DNA from: JALNZF01 sp964447405
GTDB lineage: Bacteria > Nitrospirota > UBA9217
Reading direction: 5' to 3'
Length of the DNA: 64,000 nucleotides
Assembly (NCBI GenBank): GCA_964447405.1
Contig: CAYUSP010000002.1
Coordinates: 496,001 to 560,000 of the forward strand
Positions within the stretch are counted from its first letter, which is position 1. Each line of letters begins with the position of its first letter. The notes under the pieces were generated by a model. It saw only the letters and a list, made by a program, of their open reading frames with translations, had not been told where the DNA came from and made no database searches. This document shows, one piece after another, positions 40,747 to 49,544 of the stretch. The position numbers and the translations under genes are program-made.

Positions 40747-41167
40747 AGTGTTTCCTCAAGCTTGCAAGACTTTTCTTCGAAGCAATGGTAAGCTTGTGCT
40801 CGGGGATTGAGTCCAGCTCGAACCAGCCGAACTCATCGCATTTATGAGGTTCCATGATATTCGGCTCGCCGGTCAAAAGCCTGCAGAGGAACGTGGGCGA
40901 GACCCAGTGTTGTTTTTCTTCGGGGAGAATGTGGTTGACGACATCCAGTAGTTCGATGACCTCGATCGCGAAACCGAACTCCTCAGAAATCTCCCGGACG
41001 ATGGCATGCTCAAGTGTTTCGTTGAACTCGACGCTTCCGCCAGGGAATTCCCATTTACCCGATTCATTGCGAACGTCTTTGCCGCGCTTGGCGAGGAACA
41101 GTTTTCCCGCGGGACCGAAAATGACAGCACCCACGCCAACACCGATATAATCCAGGCCTTTTCTCAG
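40733..41167 (-). CDS. NUDIX hydrolase, probable CTG start
   Basis: About 144 residues. NUDIX box GGSVEFNETLEHAIVREISEEFG (G-x5-E-x7-RE-x2-EE-x-G) is complete. The first canonical start in frame is GTG 41134, but the family-like sequence GLDYIGVGVGAVIF begins 9 codons earlier, no ATG/GTG/TTG is available there, and GGAGGGGG sits 6 bases before a CTG at 41165-41167. CTG initiation is therefore proposed. It likely hydrolyses a nucleotide diphosphate derivative. Confidence 0.72.
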   Translation of the reverse strand: MRKGLDYIGVGVGAVIFGPAGKLFLAKRGKDVRNESGKWEFPGGSVEFNETLEHAIVREISEEFGFAIEVIELLDVVNHILPEEKQHWVSPTFLCRLLTGEPNIMEPHKCDEFGWFELDSIPEHKLTIASKKSLASLRKHCARK

Positions 41168-41295
41168 TGGATTCCCCCTCCTTTAAAAAAATTCTGCGGT
41201 CAACCGAATACCAGTAGTCGGAAAAGCTTGTCGCTTCGGAACTGTACCAAAATCGCACCCCGATGTCAAAAGCCTGATGCGCTGCGAATTTTTTA

Positions 41296-41323
41296 TTGAC
41301 ATATTCCGGTTTTCGCTTATAAT
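41296..41323 (+). promoter_or_regulatory. Strong promoter of rpmH-rnpA-yidD-yidC
   Basis: Consensus TTGACA (41296-41301) and TATAAT (41318-41323), 16 bases apart; start expected near 41330, ~30 bases before rpmH. Confidence 0.8.
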
Positions 41324-41361
41324 ACCCCCCTGTCTAAAACACCACAGTAAGGAGCGGCACG

Positions 41362-41499
41362 ATGTCGGAAACAACAGCGCAAAAAAGTAATCTCAAACAG
41401 AAGCGGGCGCAGGGCTTCAGGAAGAGAATGAGCACCGTAGGCGGACAGAATGTCATTAATCGCCGCCGTGCTAAGGGAAGAAAACGTCTCGCGGTGTAG
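41362..41499 (+). CDS. rpmH: Ribosomal protein L34
   Basis: 45 residues, too short for most ORF callers. It has the L34 pattern: SNLKQKRAQGFRKRMST, then GQNVINRRRAKGRKRL. The N-terminus (MSETTAQK) differs from the usual MKRTYQPS. AAGGAG lies upstream. The order rpmH-rnpA-yidD-yidC next to the origin is ancient and conserved. Confidence 0.95.
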   Translation: MSETTAQKSNLKQKRAQGFRKRMSTVGGQNVINRRRAKGRKRLAV

Positions 41500-41522
41500 T
41501 TGTCCCGGCGTGATCAAACCCC

Positions 41523-41891
41523 ATGCCGTACGCATATAAAAAAAGCGAGCGGTTGAGGAAAAATTCCGAATTTACAGCAACGATGAACGGAAAAAGACTG
41601 TCGGTTGACGGTCTTTCTCTTTTTTATGCAGAGCGTGCGGCAGGCGGGATCAGGGTTGGAATTGCCGTAAGCAGGAAGCTGGGAAACGCAGTGGTCAGGA
41701 ACCGGATGAGGCGCAAGATACGCGGTTGCATTATGCGCACGCTTCGGGACCAAATACCGGGATTCGACATGGTGTTTATGCCCAGGCGGGAACTCCTGTC
41801 AGCGGATAATGCGCAGATCACGAAAGCGGTTGCAACGGTACTACAGAGGGCAGCTTCCCGCACACGAAAACAGGAAAGCCCGTCATCATGA
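41523..41891 (+). CDS. rnpA: Ribonuclease P protein component
   Basis: 122 residues. YKKSERLRKNSEF at the start and the RNR-type motif GIAVSRKLGNAVVRNRMRRKIRG (shown by its ends within the family block). The protein assists the RNase P RNA in maturing tRNA 5' ends. It overlaps yidD by 4 bases. Confidence 0.95.
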   Translation: MPYAYKKSERLRKNSEFTATMNGKRLSVDGLSLFYAERAAGGIRVGIAVSRKLGNAVVRNRMRRKIRGCIMRTLRDQIPGFDMVFMPRRELLSADNAQITKAVATVLQRAASRTRKQESPSS

Positions 41892-42097
41892 AGAACTTGC
41901 CCGTCATCATTCTTCGATTGTACAAACGATATCTTTCACCCCTGTTTCCCCCTGCATGCCGTTTCACCCCGACCTGCTCGGAATACGCGACCGAAGCGTT
42001 CGAAAAAAAGGGATTCTTCAAGGCATTGTGGCTTACCGTAAAGCGTGTGGCTAAATGCCATCCCTTTCATCCTGGCGGGTATGACCCCGTTCAATAA
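41888..42097 (+). CDS. yidD: Membrane protein insertion efficiency factor YidD
   Basis: 69 residues: LYKRYLSPLFPPACRFTPTCSEYA and CHPFHPGGYDPV, the three-Cys family pattern. Supports YidC-dependent insertion. It lies 18 bases before yidC. Confidence 0.95.
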   Translation: MKNLPVIILRLYKRYLSPLFPPACRFTPTCSEYATEAFEKKGFFKALWLTVKRVAKCHPFHPGGYDPVQ

Positions 42098-42115
42098 GTA
42101 GGTTCCGGAGGATTC

Positions 42116-43813
42116 ATGGAAACAAAACGACTTATTCTTGCCATTTCCCTGTCGATGATCGTATTCATCACCTATATCCAGTTCTTCGCGCCGAAACCGC
42201 CGGAAAAGCCTGTTGCGCCTGTGCAGGAAAAGCAGCAGCCCCTGCAGGAAGCAGCAGTTCCTGCGCAGAAGCCGATCAAAGCCGGCGACGTTGCAACGAA
42301 GATAGAGCTGGCAACAAAGGGCAGGGATATCGTCATCGACACAGACCTGATCCGGGCCGTGGTGAACACTGCCGGCGGCGTCATCACCGGATGGGAGCTG
42401 AAGCAGTATCGGGAGGCGGACAAGACGGAGGTAGGCCTTGGCGTCCTCTGGAATAAGATCATTGGCCGGGCTCCCAGGATGGAGAAGCCGAAAAAAGAAC
42501 TTGGCAATGTGCAGCTGATCCCGGTCTACGAAGGCATTGACCGCAAAGACATGACCTCAGCACTGTCTGTGGAACCGCTCGACAAGGAGCTCTCCAAGCT
42601 GGCACGCGTTGAGTATCGCGCCAATGTATCTGGGATTAAGCTCGACAAGGACAAAAAGACCGAGACCCTTATTCTGATTTACGACGGCCCCGCAGGACTG
42701 CAGATCGAGAAAAAAATCACTTTTTACAATCACGAATACAAGGTGGATGTGGCAATTGCGACAAAACGGCTGGACGGCTACAACCTTTCGCTGGGTACGG
42801 ACTTCGGATTCGCAGACAAGGTCAGCTCCGATGCGAGCGGCAAGGTCGGCCTGGTTGCGCATGCTGACGGCAAGCTGATTAAAGAAAATATCGAGGATAT
42901 CAAGGGAGAAGTTCAACACAGCGGAGTGGTTGACTGGTTCGGCCAGGGAGACAAATATTTTACCGCCACCCTGGTGAACAAAGCACCGGGGATCGTAACG
43001 AGCAAACGTGCAACAGCTCCTAAAGAGGTGGGCGACCTGCTCACCACGTCGCTGACTGTCAAGGACAAGCCGGAAGCAAGGACCTTCACCCTCTACGCGG
43101 GACCCAAGAGCTTTCCGCTTTTGCAGGGGTATGGGATCGGCATGGAACAGATGGTGGATTACGGCTGGTTCGGCATTCTGGCAAAACCGATGTTCTGGCT
43201 GATGGAGCAGTTCTACACCTTGACCAAGAACTACGGTATTGCGATCATCCTGCTCACCATCGTGGTAAGGATCATTTTATTCTATCCTTCTCTCAAGAGC
43301 GCGACAGCGATGGAGGAGATGAAGAAGATCCAGCCCCAGATCATGGCTCTCCGGGAGAAATACAAGAAGGACCCGCAGAAGATGAACACGGAGATGATGA
43401 AGCTCTACAAGGACCACAAGGTAAACCCGCTCGGAGGATGCCTCCCCATGCTGCTGCAGCTGCCGTTCTTCGTGGCCCTGTACAACGTGCTGTCCGTCTC
43501 CATCGAGCTGCGCCAGGCCTCGTTCATTCCCTTCTGGATCAAGGATCTGTCGGTCTATGATCCCTTCTATATCCTGCCGGTGCTTATGGGCATCAGCATG
43601 GTTCTCACGATGAAGATGACGTCCACCTCACCAGATCCGCAGCAGGCAAAGATCATGATGTTCATGAACATTGCTTTCATTTTCCTGTTCGCGTGGCTGC
43701 CCGCGGGCCTGCTGTTGTATATCACGCTTTCCAACGTTCTTTCGATCGCGCAGCAGCTTTATGTGCGTAAGCTCATAGGAACATCCAGTGATACTCCGTT
43801 GTTTTCAGCGTAA
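42116..43813 (+). CDS. yidC: Membrane protein insertase YidC
   Basis: 565 residues with an N-terminal TM anchor, a Pro/Gln-rich linker, a large periplasmic beta-super-sandwich (residues ~60-330) and the conserved C-terminal five-TM core with its coiled region (MEEMKKIQPQIMALREKYKKD). Long Gram-negative form. It inserts inner-membrane proteins alone or with SecYEG. Confidence 0.96.
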   Translation: METKRLILAISLSMIVFITYIQFFAPKPPEKPVAPVQEKQQPLQEAAVPAQKPIKAGDVATKIELATKGRDIVIDTDLIRAVVNTAGGVITGWELKQYREADKTEVGLGVLWNKIIGRAPRMEKPKKELGNVQLIPVYEGIDRKDMTSALSVEPLDKELSKLARVEYRANVSGIKLDKDKKTETLILIYDGPAGLQIEKKITFYNHEYKVDVAIATKRLDGYNLSLGTDFGFADKVSSDASGKVGLVAHADGKLIKENIEDIKGEVQHSGVVDWFGQGDKYFTATLVNKAPGIVTSKRATAPKEVGDLLTTSLTVKDKPEARTFTLYAGPKSFPLLQGYGIGMEQMVDYGWFGILAKPMFWLMEQFYTLTKNYGIAIILLTIVVRIILFYPSLKSATAMEEMKKIQPQIMALREKYKKDPQKMNTEMMKLYKDHKVNPLGGCLPMLLQLPFFVALYNVLSVSIELRQASFIPFWIKDLSVYDPFYILPVLMGISMVLTMKMTSTSPDPQQAKIMMFMNIAFIFLFAWLPAGLLLYITLSNVLSIAQQLYVRKLIGTSSDTPLFSA

Positions 43814-43833
43814 CACAAGCGAGCCTGAAATTG

Positions 43834-43869
43834 ATTCCCGCTCCTGTATTCGCAAGCAGGGGCGGGAAT
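43834..43869. terminator. Hairpin between convergent yidC and DUF362 genes
   Basis: Thirteen-base arms (43834-43846, 43857-43869) pair with one G-U around 10 bases. There is no T-run on either side, so it is either a weak terminator, an RNA-stabilising stem or an intergenic repeat. Confidence 0.5.
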
Positions 43870-43902
43870 GACATGAGTCCAGCCTGATATCAGTATACTG
43901 CT

Positions 43903-44796
43903 CTAATCTCGCAGTAAAATATCCTGTAAACGATCCGCATAACGCCTGCTTTCATCATCCCCGGTTGCGAACTCTATCTCTTCAGGCCCGGTGATGCCGA
44001 GTCCAAGCTCAACTGCCCGCGCAATCTGTTCCTGATCAAAGATCCCTTTCCCCATGATCGCCTTGTTGCTCCCCAGATCCTTCAAGATAGCCAGACCCAC
44101 GGCATCGATCGCAATGCGGTCGGTTCCCGCGAGCAGTACATCAGCGCGTTTGCACGTACCGGTCATGGGGCCCTGGTCCGTGAAGGCCTCGATGCCGTCG
44201 AGCAGAATGAGCGCCGGCGTGTAGGCGAGGTTTATCTCGGCAATCATCTTACGCATGCTTGCAAGCGAGGTGTGAAGCTCGGTCATGTTTCGTTTATGCG
44301 TCATGCCCACGGCAAGCTTGAGCGACAGAGTGAACACTGCCCCGTATCCATGGGTCTTAAGGCAGCAGGTGGCTACAACACACTCCGATTCAAGCACCGG
44401 CCGCGCAACATCAAAACCGTTTCTCCAGTGCGAGCCCTCCGGCTTCAGGCGCTTCCATCCATCAGGGGGCAGGTCCTCAAAGTTCAGAAGCCCTGCTCGG
44501 AGGTCTCTGCAAAGAAGATCAACACCCTTCTCTCGCATGACCTTGCCAGTGTCGGCTGGTCCGCTTCGGTCCGCGACCGTGATTTCCGATGCGCCCATGT
44601 TCCTGAGGTACAGGATGAGATGCCTGAGGGTGTCATTGTGCGTGGAACCGGGGTAGTCGTCGGCTGTGTTAAAGTTAGGTTTGAGAAGGACTTTTTCCCC
44701 GGAAACAGGATTACAATTGAGAAGCGCGATTGCGCTGGGGATTCCCGCGGAGCGGTCCGCAGTCTTGACAAGTGATATGAGGGTTTTTTTGGTCAA
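43903..44796 (-). CDS. DUF362 domain protein
   Basis: About 298 residues. The TTG at 44794-44796 is chosen because GGGAGG lies 7 bases upstream and the product then begins TKKTLISLVKTADRSAG, the family start. Conserved blocks: KVLLKPNFN, TVADRSGPADTG and LKTHGYGAVFTLSLKLAVGM. DUF362 proteins often carry ferredoxin domains, which this one lacks. The biochemical role is unknown. It follows the methyltransferase gene by 56 bases. Confidence 0.8.
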   Translation of the reverse strand: MTKKTLISLVKTADRSAGIPSAIALLNCNPVSGEKVLLKPNFNTADDYPGSTHNDTLRHLILYLRNMGASEITVADRSGPADTGKVMREKGVDLLCRDLRAGLLNFEDLPPDGWKRLKPEGSHWRNGFDVARPVLESECVVATCCLKTHGYGAVFTLSLKLAVGMTHKRNMTELHTSLASMRKMIAEINLAYTPALILLDGIEAFTDQGPMTGTCKRADVLLAGTDRIAIDAVGLAILKDLGSNKAIMGKGIFDQEQIARAVELGLGITGPEEIEFATGDDESRRYADRLQDILLRD

Positions 44797-44852
44797 AAGA
44801 AGTCCTCCCGCTTTGATGGCGTGAGACGCGGCATTCCGAAGCTGGCAGAGCG

Positions 44853-45494
44853 TTACGGGATGGAGCCCTTCCATGCCCTGATCACTACGAAGGAACCCTT
44901 GTCATATCCGTCGAGCACAGGAGATGGTTCTGTCATTTGATCGATCGGGACGAACAGGGTCTGACGAAAATCAAAACGATCGAATCCTGCGGCACGAAGG
45001 TGGGTGAGAAGGTCATCGACCGCGTAGAAAGTCGCGTCCCGGTAGAACAGGCTCTCGTTCTTTTGCTCCCTGTACGCTTTGCCGATGGGGCTGTTCTTTT
45101 CCACAAAGCCGATGATGAAGCAGCCGTCCGCGGCAAGCACACGATAGACCTCCTGAAAAGCGAGGTCTAAGTCGTCGAGGAAACAAACTGTGGTGACCAT
45201 GAGAACATACTGGAACACACCAGGCTGATACGGAAGGTTCTCCGCAACACCGGAACTGGCGTTGATGCCCAGTTTCCATGCCAGTTCACGCATGACGCGC
45301 GACGGATCAACGCCCTCCGTGATGCCGAGCGGGGCCGCGAAGAGACCGCTTCCCACGCCGACCTCCATGCCCCGGCCGCTCTGCGGCAGGAGCGAGCGGA
45401 TAGCCTGCAGTTCGGAACGATATGCGTGGTCATGGTCCCGGAACCACTGTTCATACTGGTCGCCGTGGACATCAAAGAGAGAATCTTTTTTCAT
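44853..45494 (-). CDS. SAM-dependent methyltransferase, class I
   Basis: 213 residues from ATG 45494. Motif I MEVGVGSGLFAAPLG binds SAM; PYQPGVFQYVLMVTTVCFLDD and EVYRVLAADGCFIIGFVEKNSPIGKAY (ends shown) are the later Rossmann motifs of the Methyltransf_11 group. The substrate cannot be inferred. Probable operon with FKBP upstream and DUF362 downstream. Confidence 0.82.
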   Translation of the reverse strand: MKKDSLFDVHGDQYEQWFRDHDHAYRSELQAIRSLLPQSGRGMEVGVGSGLFAAPLGITEGVDPSRVMRELAWKLGINASSGVAENLPYQPGVFQYVLMVTTVCFLDDLDLAFQEVYRVLAADGCFIIGFVEKNSPIGKAYREQKNESLFYRDATFYAVDDLLTHLRAAGFDRFDFRQTLFVPIDQMTEPSPVLDGYDKGSFVVIRAWKGSIP

Positions 45495-45519
45495 GGGCAA
45501 CGGGAAAGTCTTTGGCCTT

Positions 45520-45948
45520 TCAAATGATGCTGATCAGCTCGATGTCGAACGTGAGAACATTGCCGGCAAGAGGGTGGTTTGTATCCACGGTCAGCGTGGA
45601 TTCATTTTCAGCCAGAACTGTTGCCAGAACGATCTTGTCATCGGTCTGCGTGAACTCCAGACGCTGGCCAACTTTCGGGTCGAGGCCCGCGGGCAGTTGG
45701 CTGCGCTGCATGGTCACCACCAGCTCTTCGCGCCGCGGACCATACGCCTGCTCCATCGGAATGACCGCGGTCTTTGATTGGCCTACGGTCATACCGATGA
45801 CCGCCTGATCGAATCCGTCGATTACCAGCCCTTTGCCAACGACAAATTGCAGCGGCTGGCGAACCCGCGAAGTATCGAAAACAACACCATTCTGCAGCCT
45901 GCCCGTGTAATGCAACTGTACCGTATCTCCCTGTTTAACCTGCGACAT
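45520..45948 (-). CDS. FKBP-type peptidyl-prolyl isomerase (SlyD-like)
   Basis: 142 residues from ATG 45948 (MSQVKQGDTVQLHYTGRL), AAGGAG upstream. FKBP fold with an inserted flap-type domain (YGPRREELVVTMQRSQLP). It lacks the His-rich tail of E. coli SlyD, so nickel handling is not suggested. Cytoplasmic folding helper. Confidence 0.9.
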   Translation of the reverse strand: MSQVKQGDTVQLHYTGRLQNGVVFDTSRVRQPLQFVVGKGLVIDGFDQAVIGMTVGQSKTAVIPMEQAYGPRREELVVTMQRSQLPAGLDPKVGQRLEFTQTDDKIVLATVLAENESTLTVDTNHPLAGNVLTFDIELISII

Positions 45949-46091
45949 GTGTTCTCCTTCGTATAAAGTATGCGACATAAAAAAAGCAGGGCTGCTCACC
46001 CTGTTTTGTCAAAGGCATCAACCTCTTTGCGGAAGCAGTTTAACTCTTCCGGAAACGGACTGCAACAGTAAAATGGATTATTTCCTGTTGC

Positions 46092-46119
46092 TTGACAATA
46101 CGGCATATCATGCGATAAT
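46092..46119 (+). promoter_or_regulatory. Promoter of the 46.1 kb gene
   Basis: TTGACA (46092-46097) and GATAAT (46114-46119), 16-base spacer; start near 46126, just before the ATG at 46144. Confidence 0.6.
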
Positions 46120-46143
46120 GTATCTTCACGAACAGGGGGAACC

Positions 46144-46866
46144 ATGGCAAAACCGATAACCTTTGAATACGTGTATGCATTCCCATCAGGCGCGAAGAAA
46201 AGATTCGAACTGAATCTCGATCGGGACACGCTCGGGCTGATTACCACCCGCAAAGCGAATCCGCCGTTGTGGGCGCTCTTGAACCACAAGAGGTGCGAGA
46301 ACTGTTCGCTGGATATTACCCGGCACACCTATTGTCCGGTTGCGCTTAACTTCGTGGATATCGCGGAACAGTTCAAGGATATGGTATCGCACGAAGATGT
46401 TGTTGTAACGGTAACCTCGGAGGAGCGGACCTATTCAAAAGAAACCACGATCCAGCAGGGCTTAAGCCCGCTCATCGGCATCATCATGACCACGAGCGGC
46501 TGCCCAATCATGGACCATTTGAAGCCCATGGTGCGGTTTCACCTACCTTTCGCTTCTCTTGATGACACGGTATTCAGAATGGTTTCCATGTATTTACTGG
46601 TGCAGTATTACAAAAGCCAGGATGGCCAAAAGGCGGACTTGAAGCTGGACGGCCTGACAAAAGTATACACGCAGGTCGGCATTGTAAACCGTGATTTCGC
46701 AAACAGGCTCCGGGACGCGGCAAAGAAGGACGCGAACATCAACGCGCTGGTAAACCTCGACTGCTTCGCTTCCATGGTTCCGCTCGTGGCGGATGAAACG
46801 CTGCAGGCGATCAAGCCCTACTTTAAGGCGTATTTTCAGAACGGAGATGCGGCCGGAAACAAGTAG
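46144..46866 (+). CDS. Uncharacterised Cys-containing protein, paralogue A
   Basis: 240 residues with no signal peptide or TM segment. A central set CENCSLDITRHTYCPVA resembles a small metal or redox site, followed by ERTYSKETTIQQGLSPLIGIIMTTSGCPIMDHLKPMVRFHLPFAS (only the ends matter: a conserved SGCP and RFHLPFAS). The gene at 48657 encodes a close paralogue with all these features conserved. I do not know its function. Confidence 0.7.
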   Translation: MAKPITFEYVYAFPSGAKKRFELNLDRDTLGLITTRKANPPLWALLNHKRCENCSLDITRHTYCPVALNFVDIAEQFKDMVSHEDVVVTVTSEERTYSKETTIQQGLSPLIGIIMTTSGCPIMDHLKPMVRFHLPFASLDDTVFRMVSMYLLVQYYKSQDGQKADLKLDGLTKVYTQVGIVNRDFANRLRDAAKKDANINALVNLDCFASMVPLVADETLQAIKPYFKAYFQNGDAAGNK

Positions 46867-46896
46867 ATTAACGGATCATGAACCACTGGAGGATCA

Positions 46897-47481
46897 ATGA
46901 GCGATGCCAAGCAGGAAAACCCCCTTCCCAAACCGCCGACAACGCCCTTCGGAAGAAAGAAGCGGTCTGAGGAAGAGGAATCGCAGCCTCTGATCGCCGA
47001 CCGCATGGCAGTGGCAGCAGCAGAAGGCAGGCTCGATGAATTTCTGAAACAGGAGATGCCGGACAATGAGCAGGCAAGGAATCTCGCGACCATGATGATG
47101 GGCATGACCGGGATGATGCCCATGGCAGGTGCGCCGATGAAGTCGGTAGCTCCGGCTCGGGATGTGGATCAATCCGCGCAGCCACCACAGGAAGAGGTTG
47201 ACGTACCGGATGACGTGCGGCGGGCGATCATGAGCGGAGATGTGAAGAGTTTAATGGAGAAGCTTCAGAGAGAGCATCAGAAACGCAACCCGGGTGCGGT
47301 ATTCGAAGTACCGGAAGCAGCACCGGCACATGCGCCGTCAGCAGGCATACCGGCGATCGATAAGGAGCTGATCGATGCTCTGGTTCTCATAGCACGCGAC
47401 AATAGTGTTTCCCTGGATTGGATCATGCTGCGGGCGATCAAGGTCTATGTGCAGGAGTATCAGAAGACAGGGAAGTTGTAG
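46897..47481 (+). CDS. Hypothetical protein B, low-complexity N-terminus
   Basis: 194 residues. A charged, Pro-rich N-terminus, a Met/Gly-rich segment (MMMGMTGMMPMAG) and a compact C-terminal helix pair (DNSVSLDWIMLRAIKVYVQEYQKTG). GGAGG precedes the ATG. It lies 30 bases after paralogue A. A decayed copy of its 3' end is at 48501-48560, before the second A-type gene. Confidence 0.65.
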   Translation: MSDAKQENPLPKPPTTPFGRKKRSEEEESQPLIADRMAVAAAEGRLDEFLKQEMPDNEQARNLATMMMGMTGMMPMAGAPMKSVAPARDVDQSAQPPQEEVDVPDDVRRAIMSGDVKSLMEKLQREHQKRNPGAVFEVPEAAPAHAPSAGIPAIDKELIDALVLIARDNSVSLDWIMLRAIKVYVQEYQKTGKL

Positions 47482-47516
47482 GCAAAGCGGGTCCTATACC
47501 GGACAGGAGAAGTGCG

Positions 47517-48437
47517 ATGGTGGACCATCAGGGTCAGCCGACCAGCGGTTTTGCACGCGTCATCCGGTTCTTTTCGCGCGTCATAATGGATTTTGTCAAA
47601 ACAGCGCCGATTGACGCTGAAGAGAAGATCCGCTTGCAGCACTACGCAGTCTTGCTGCTCCTGGGAATAACGACCATGGCGTGCTATGGCGTTTATGGAA
47701 TCATCCAGGGCCACTACGTGTTGAGCGCGCTGATACTGCTCTCCGGCGCAGGCTTGTCCTTCGGATTGTATTTTTTGGGGAGATTAAAAAACGGCGCTGT
47801 CGTCTACCGCATTAATTCTTTCCTGTTCAGCATCCTTCTGCTCTATATGGTAGCGATTGGAGGTGAAGATGGATCAAAGATCCTCTGGATGTACACGTTT
47901 CCCCTGATCGCGCTGTTTCTCCTGGGCAGGAGCGAAGGATTGTTCTGGACAACAGGCGTGTTTGCCTTTTCCTCGGTCCTGTTGTTCATCCCGTTGCCAC
48001 GGTTCATGGTGCATCAGTATCCCCTCGAATTCAGGATTCGCTTTGTGACAACCTACGTTATTGTGGCTATCATCGCGTACTGGTTCGAGTATCTTCGCCA
48101 AACGTATCACGCGGGTATGACCAGCGAAGCCCTGAAGCTTGAAGAGGAAAAAGTCCGGTTGCAGTTAGAGATCAACGAACGAAGGAAAACCGAGCAGGAA
48201 AAAGTTGTGCTCATTGGACAGCTTCAGGATGCGCTGGCCAAGGTCAAGCTGCTGAGCGGTTTTCTGCCTATTTGCGCCTGCTGTAAAAAGATTCGAGACG
48301 AAAAGGGGGGCTGGAACCAGATCGAGTCCTATATCCGTGATCGATCAGAGGCGGAGTTCAGTCATGGCTATTGTCCGGAATGCGCGGAGCACCTTCTCAA
48401 GGACCTGCCCGGAAATGCGAAGTCCAAAAATGAATGA
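47517..48437 (+). CDS. Membrane protein with coiled coil and Cys-rich cytoplasmic tail
   Basis: 306 residues from ATG 47517 (AGGAG upstream). Six hydrophobic helices (residues ~40-205), then a coiled coil (ALKLEEEKVRLQLEINERRK) and a tail with FLPICACCKKIRDEKGGWNQIESYI and SHGYCPEC. This tail is a familiar end piece of response regulators and sensor proteins, here with four Cys that may bind metal. No kinase or cyclase domain is present, so it may be a sensor input that lost, or never had, an output. Confidence 0.68.
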   Translation: MVDHQGQPTSGFARVIRFFSRVIMDFVKTAPIDAEEKIRLQHYAVLLLLGITTMACYGVYGIIQGHYVLSALILLSGAGLSFGLYFLGRLKNGAVVYRINSFLFSILLLYMVAIGGEDGSKILWMYTFPLIALFLLGRSEGLFWTTGVFAFSSVLLFIPLPRFMVHQYPLEFRIRFVTTYVIVAIIAYWFEYLRQTYHAGMTSEALKLEEEKVRLQLEINERRKTEQEKVVLIGQLQDALAKVKLLSGFLPICACCKKIRDEKGGWNQIESYIRDRSEAEFSHGYCPECAEHLLKDLPGNAKSKNE

Positions 48438-48500
48438 TTAAGACAAGTCGCCGAGACTGAGCTAGCTGGGAAGTGAGGAGACGGAGTTCTCCCCTGGTGA

Positions 48501-48560
48501 GAGATCGGTCGGGAGGTCAAGATCTCTGTGCAGAAGTATCATAAGACCTGGAAGGTGTAA
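48501..48560 (+). pseudogene. Relic of the 3' end of gene B
   Basis: The bases translate, in one frame, to ...VKISVQKYHKTWKV and a stop, aligned with the end of gene B (IKVYVQEYQKTGKL). No start or further similarity is seen upstream. It precedes the second A-type gene, which suggests that an A-B pair was duplicated and one B decayed. Confidence 0.5.
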
Positions 48561-48656
48561 ATCTGCCAGGTATGTTGCGGATATGCTTGTCGGTTTTCAC
48601 TGGAAGAGATACTTTTGATATAGTTACAATGCTGAGCCGCATTCTGGAGACGAATC

Positions 48657-49355
48657 GTGGCTGACAATTTCACCATCACCTATGCTTTCCGTTTCGAAGA
48701 CGGTGGAACCATAAAATTAGATCTGATGCTGGACCAGACTACTCTTGCACTCGCTATCGAGAGGCACCGGGAACTTCCCGAGTGGACGCTACTCAGATAC
48801 AAGAAGTGCCGTATATGCCCGCTCGATGAACGATCCAGTCGTCATTGTCCTGTTGCTGCAAATTTGACCGTCATTGTCGAGAAGTTCCATAAATTTGTGT
48901 CCCACGATAAGGTTAATGTGGCCTGCATCGTGGAAGAGCGCACCTATACCAAAAGCACGACGGTTCAGATGGGATTGAGCCCGCTTTTGGGCATCATCAT
49001 GGCCACGAGCGGGTGCCCTATCCTTGAACAGCTCAAACCCATGGTGCGTTTTCATCTCCCCTTCGCGAGCCTGGAAGAAACGATCTTCCGCATGGTCTCA
49101 ATGCATCTTGTTGCCCAGTACCTTCGAAAGCAGGCAGGCAAGTCCGCGGACTGGAGTTTGGATGGTCTCACGCGGATTTACGGGCAGGTAAGCCAGGTGA
49201 ACAACGACTTTTCCGAGAGACTGCAGGGCGCGGCACAGAACGACGTCAATGTGAACGCACTCGTGAATCTCGATGCTTTTGCCAAGATGGTGCCTCTCGC
49301 TGCAGACCAGTTGCTCAGGAAGATCACCCCATATTTTTCGGCGCTTCTCTTATGA
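48657..49355 (+). CDS. Uncharacterised Cys-containing protein, paralogue A'
   Basis: 232 residues, GTG start with GGAGACG upstream. Same layout as the 46144 product: KKCRICPLDERSSRHCPVA, ERTYTKSTTVQMGLSPLLGI, a conserved SGCP and RFHLPFAS. Conservation of the Cys set and the His-containing blocks between the two copies argues that these residues matter. Function unknown. Confidence 0.7.
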   Translation: MADNFTITYAFRFEDGGTIKLDLMLDQTTLALAIERHRELPEWTLLRYKKCRICPLDERSSRHCPVAANLTVIVEKFHKFVSHDKVNVACIVEERTYTKSTTVQMGLSPLLGIIMATSGCPILEQLKPMVRFHLPFASLEETIFRMVSMHLVAQYLRKQAGKSADWSLDGLTRIYGQVSQVNNDFSERLQGAAQNDVNVNALVNLDAFAKMVPLAADQLLRKITPYFSALLL

Positions 49356-49474
49356 TGTGGGGTTTGGTTAGCAGCAACTTCCTGAACATGACACTAAGGC
49401 TATAATAATCCAGAGTGCAATATTCATGTAGAATTGTGCAATCGACCACCTAGCTATGCGCTCATTTTGCGGTG

Positions 49475-49522
49475 TTGAGTAGACCCCGTAGATATGCGCA
49501 TAACCATAGGGGGTCTGCTCAA
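49475..49522. repeat. Imperfect inverted repeat before the GNAT gene
   Basis: Thirteen-base arms TTGAGTAGACCCC (49475-49487) and GGGGTCTGCTCAA (49510-49522) pair with one G-U or mismatch. The loop contains the palindrome ATGCGCAT. It lies at the left edge of the AT-rich accessory patch and could be a terminator-like or recombination structure. Confidence 0.5.
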
Positions 49523-49544
49523 TAAATAGTTAGGTTTGAAAAAT

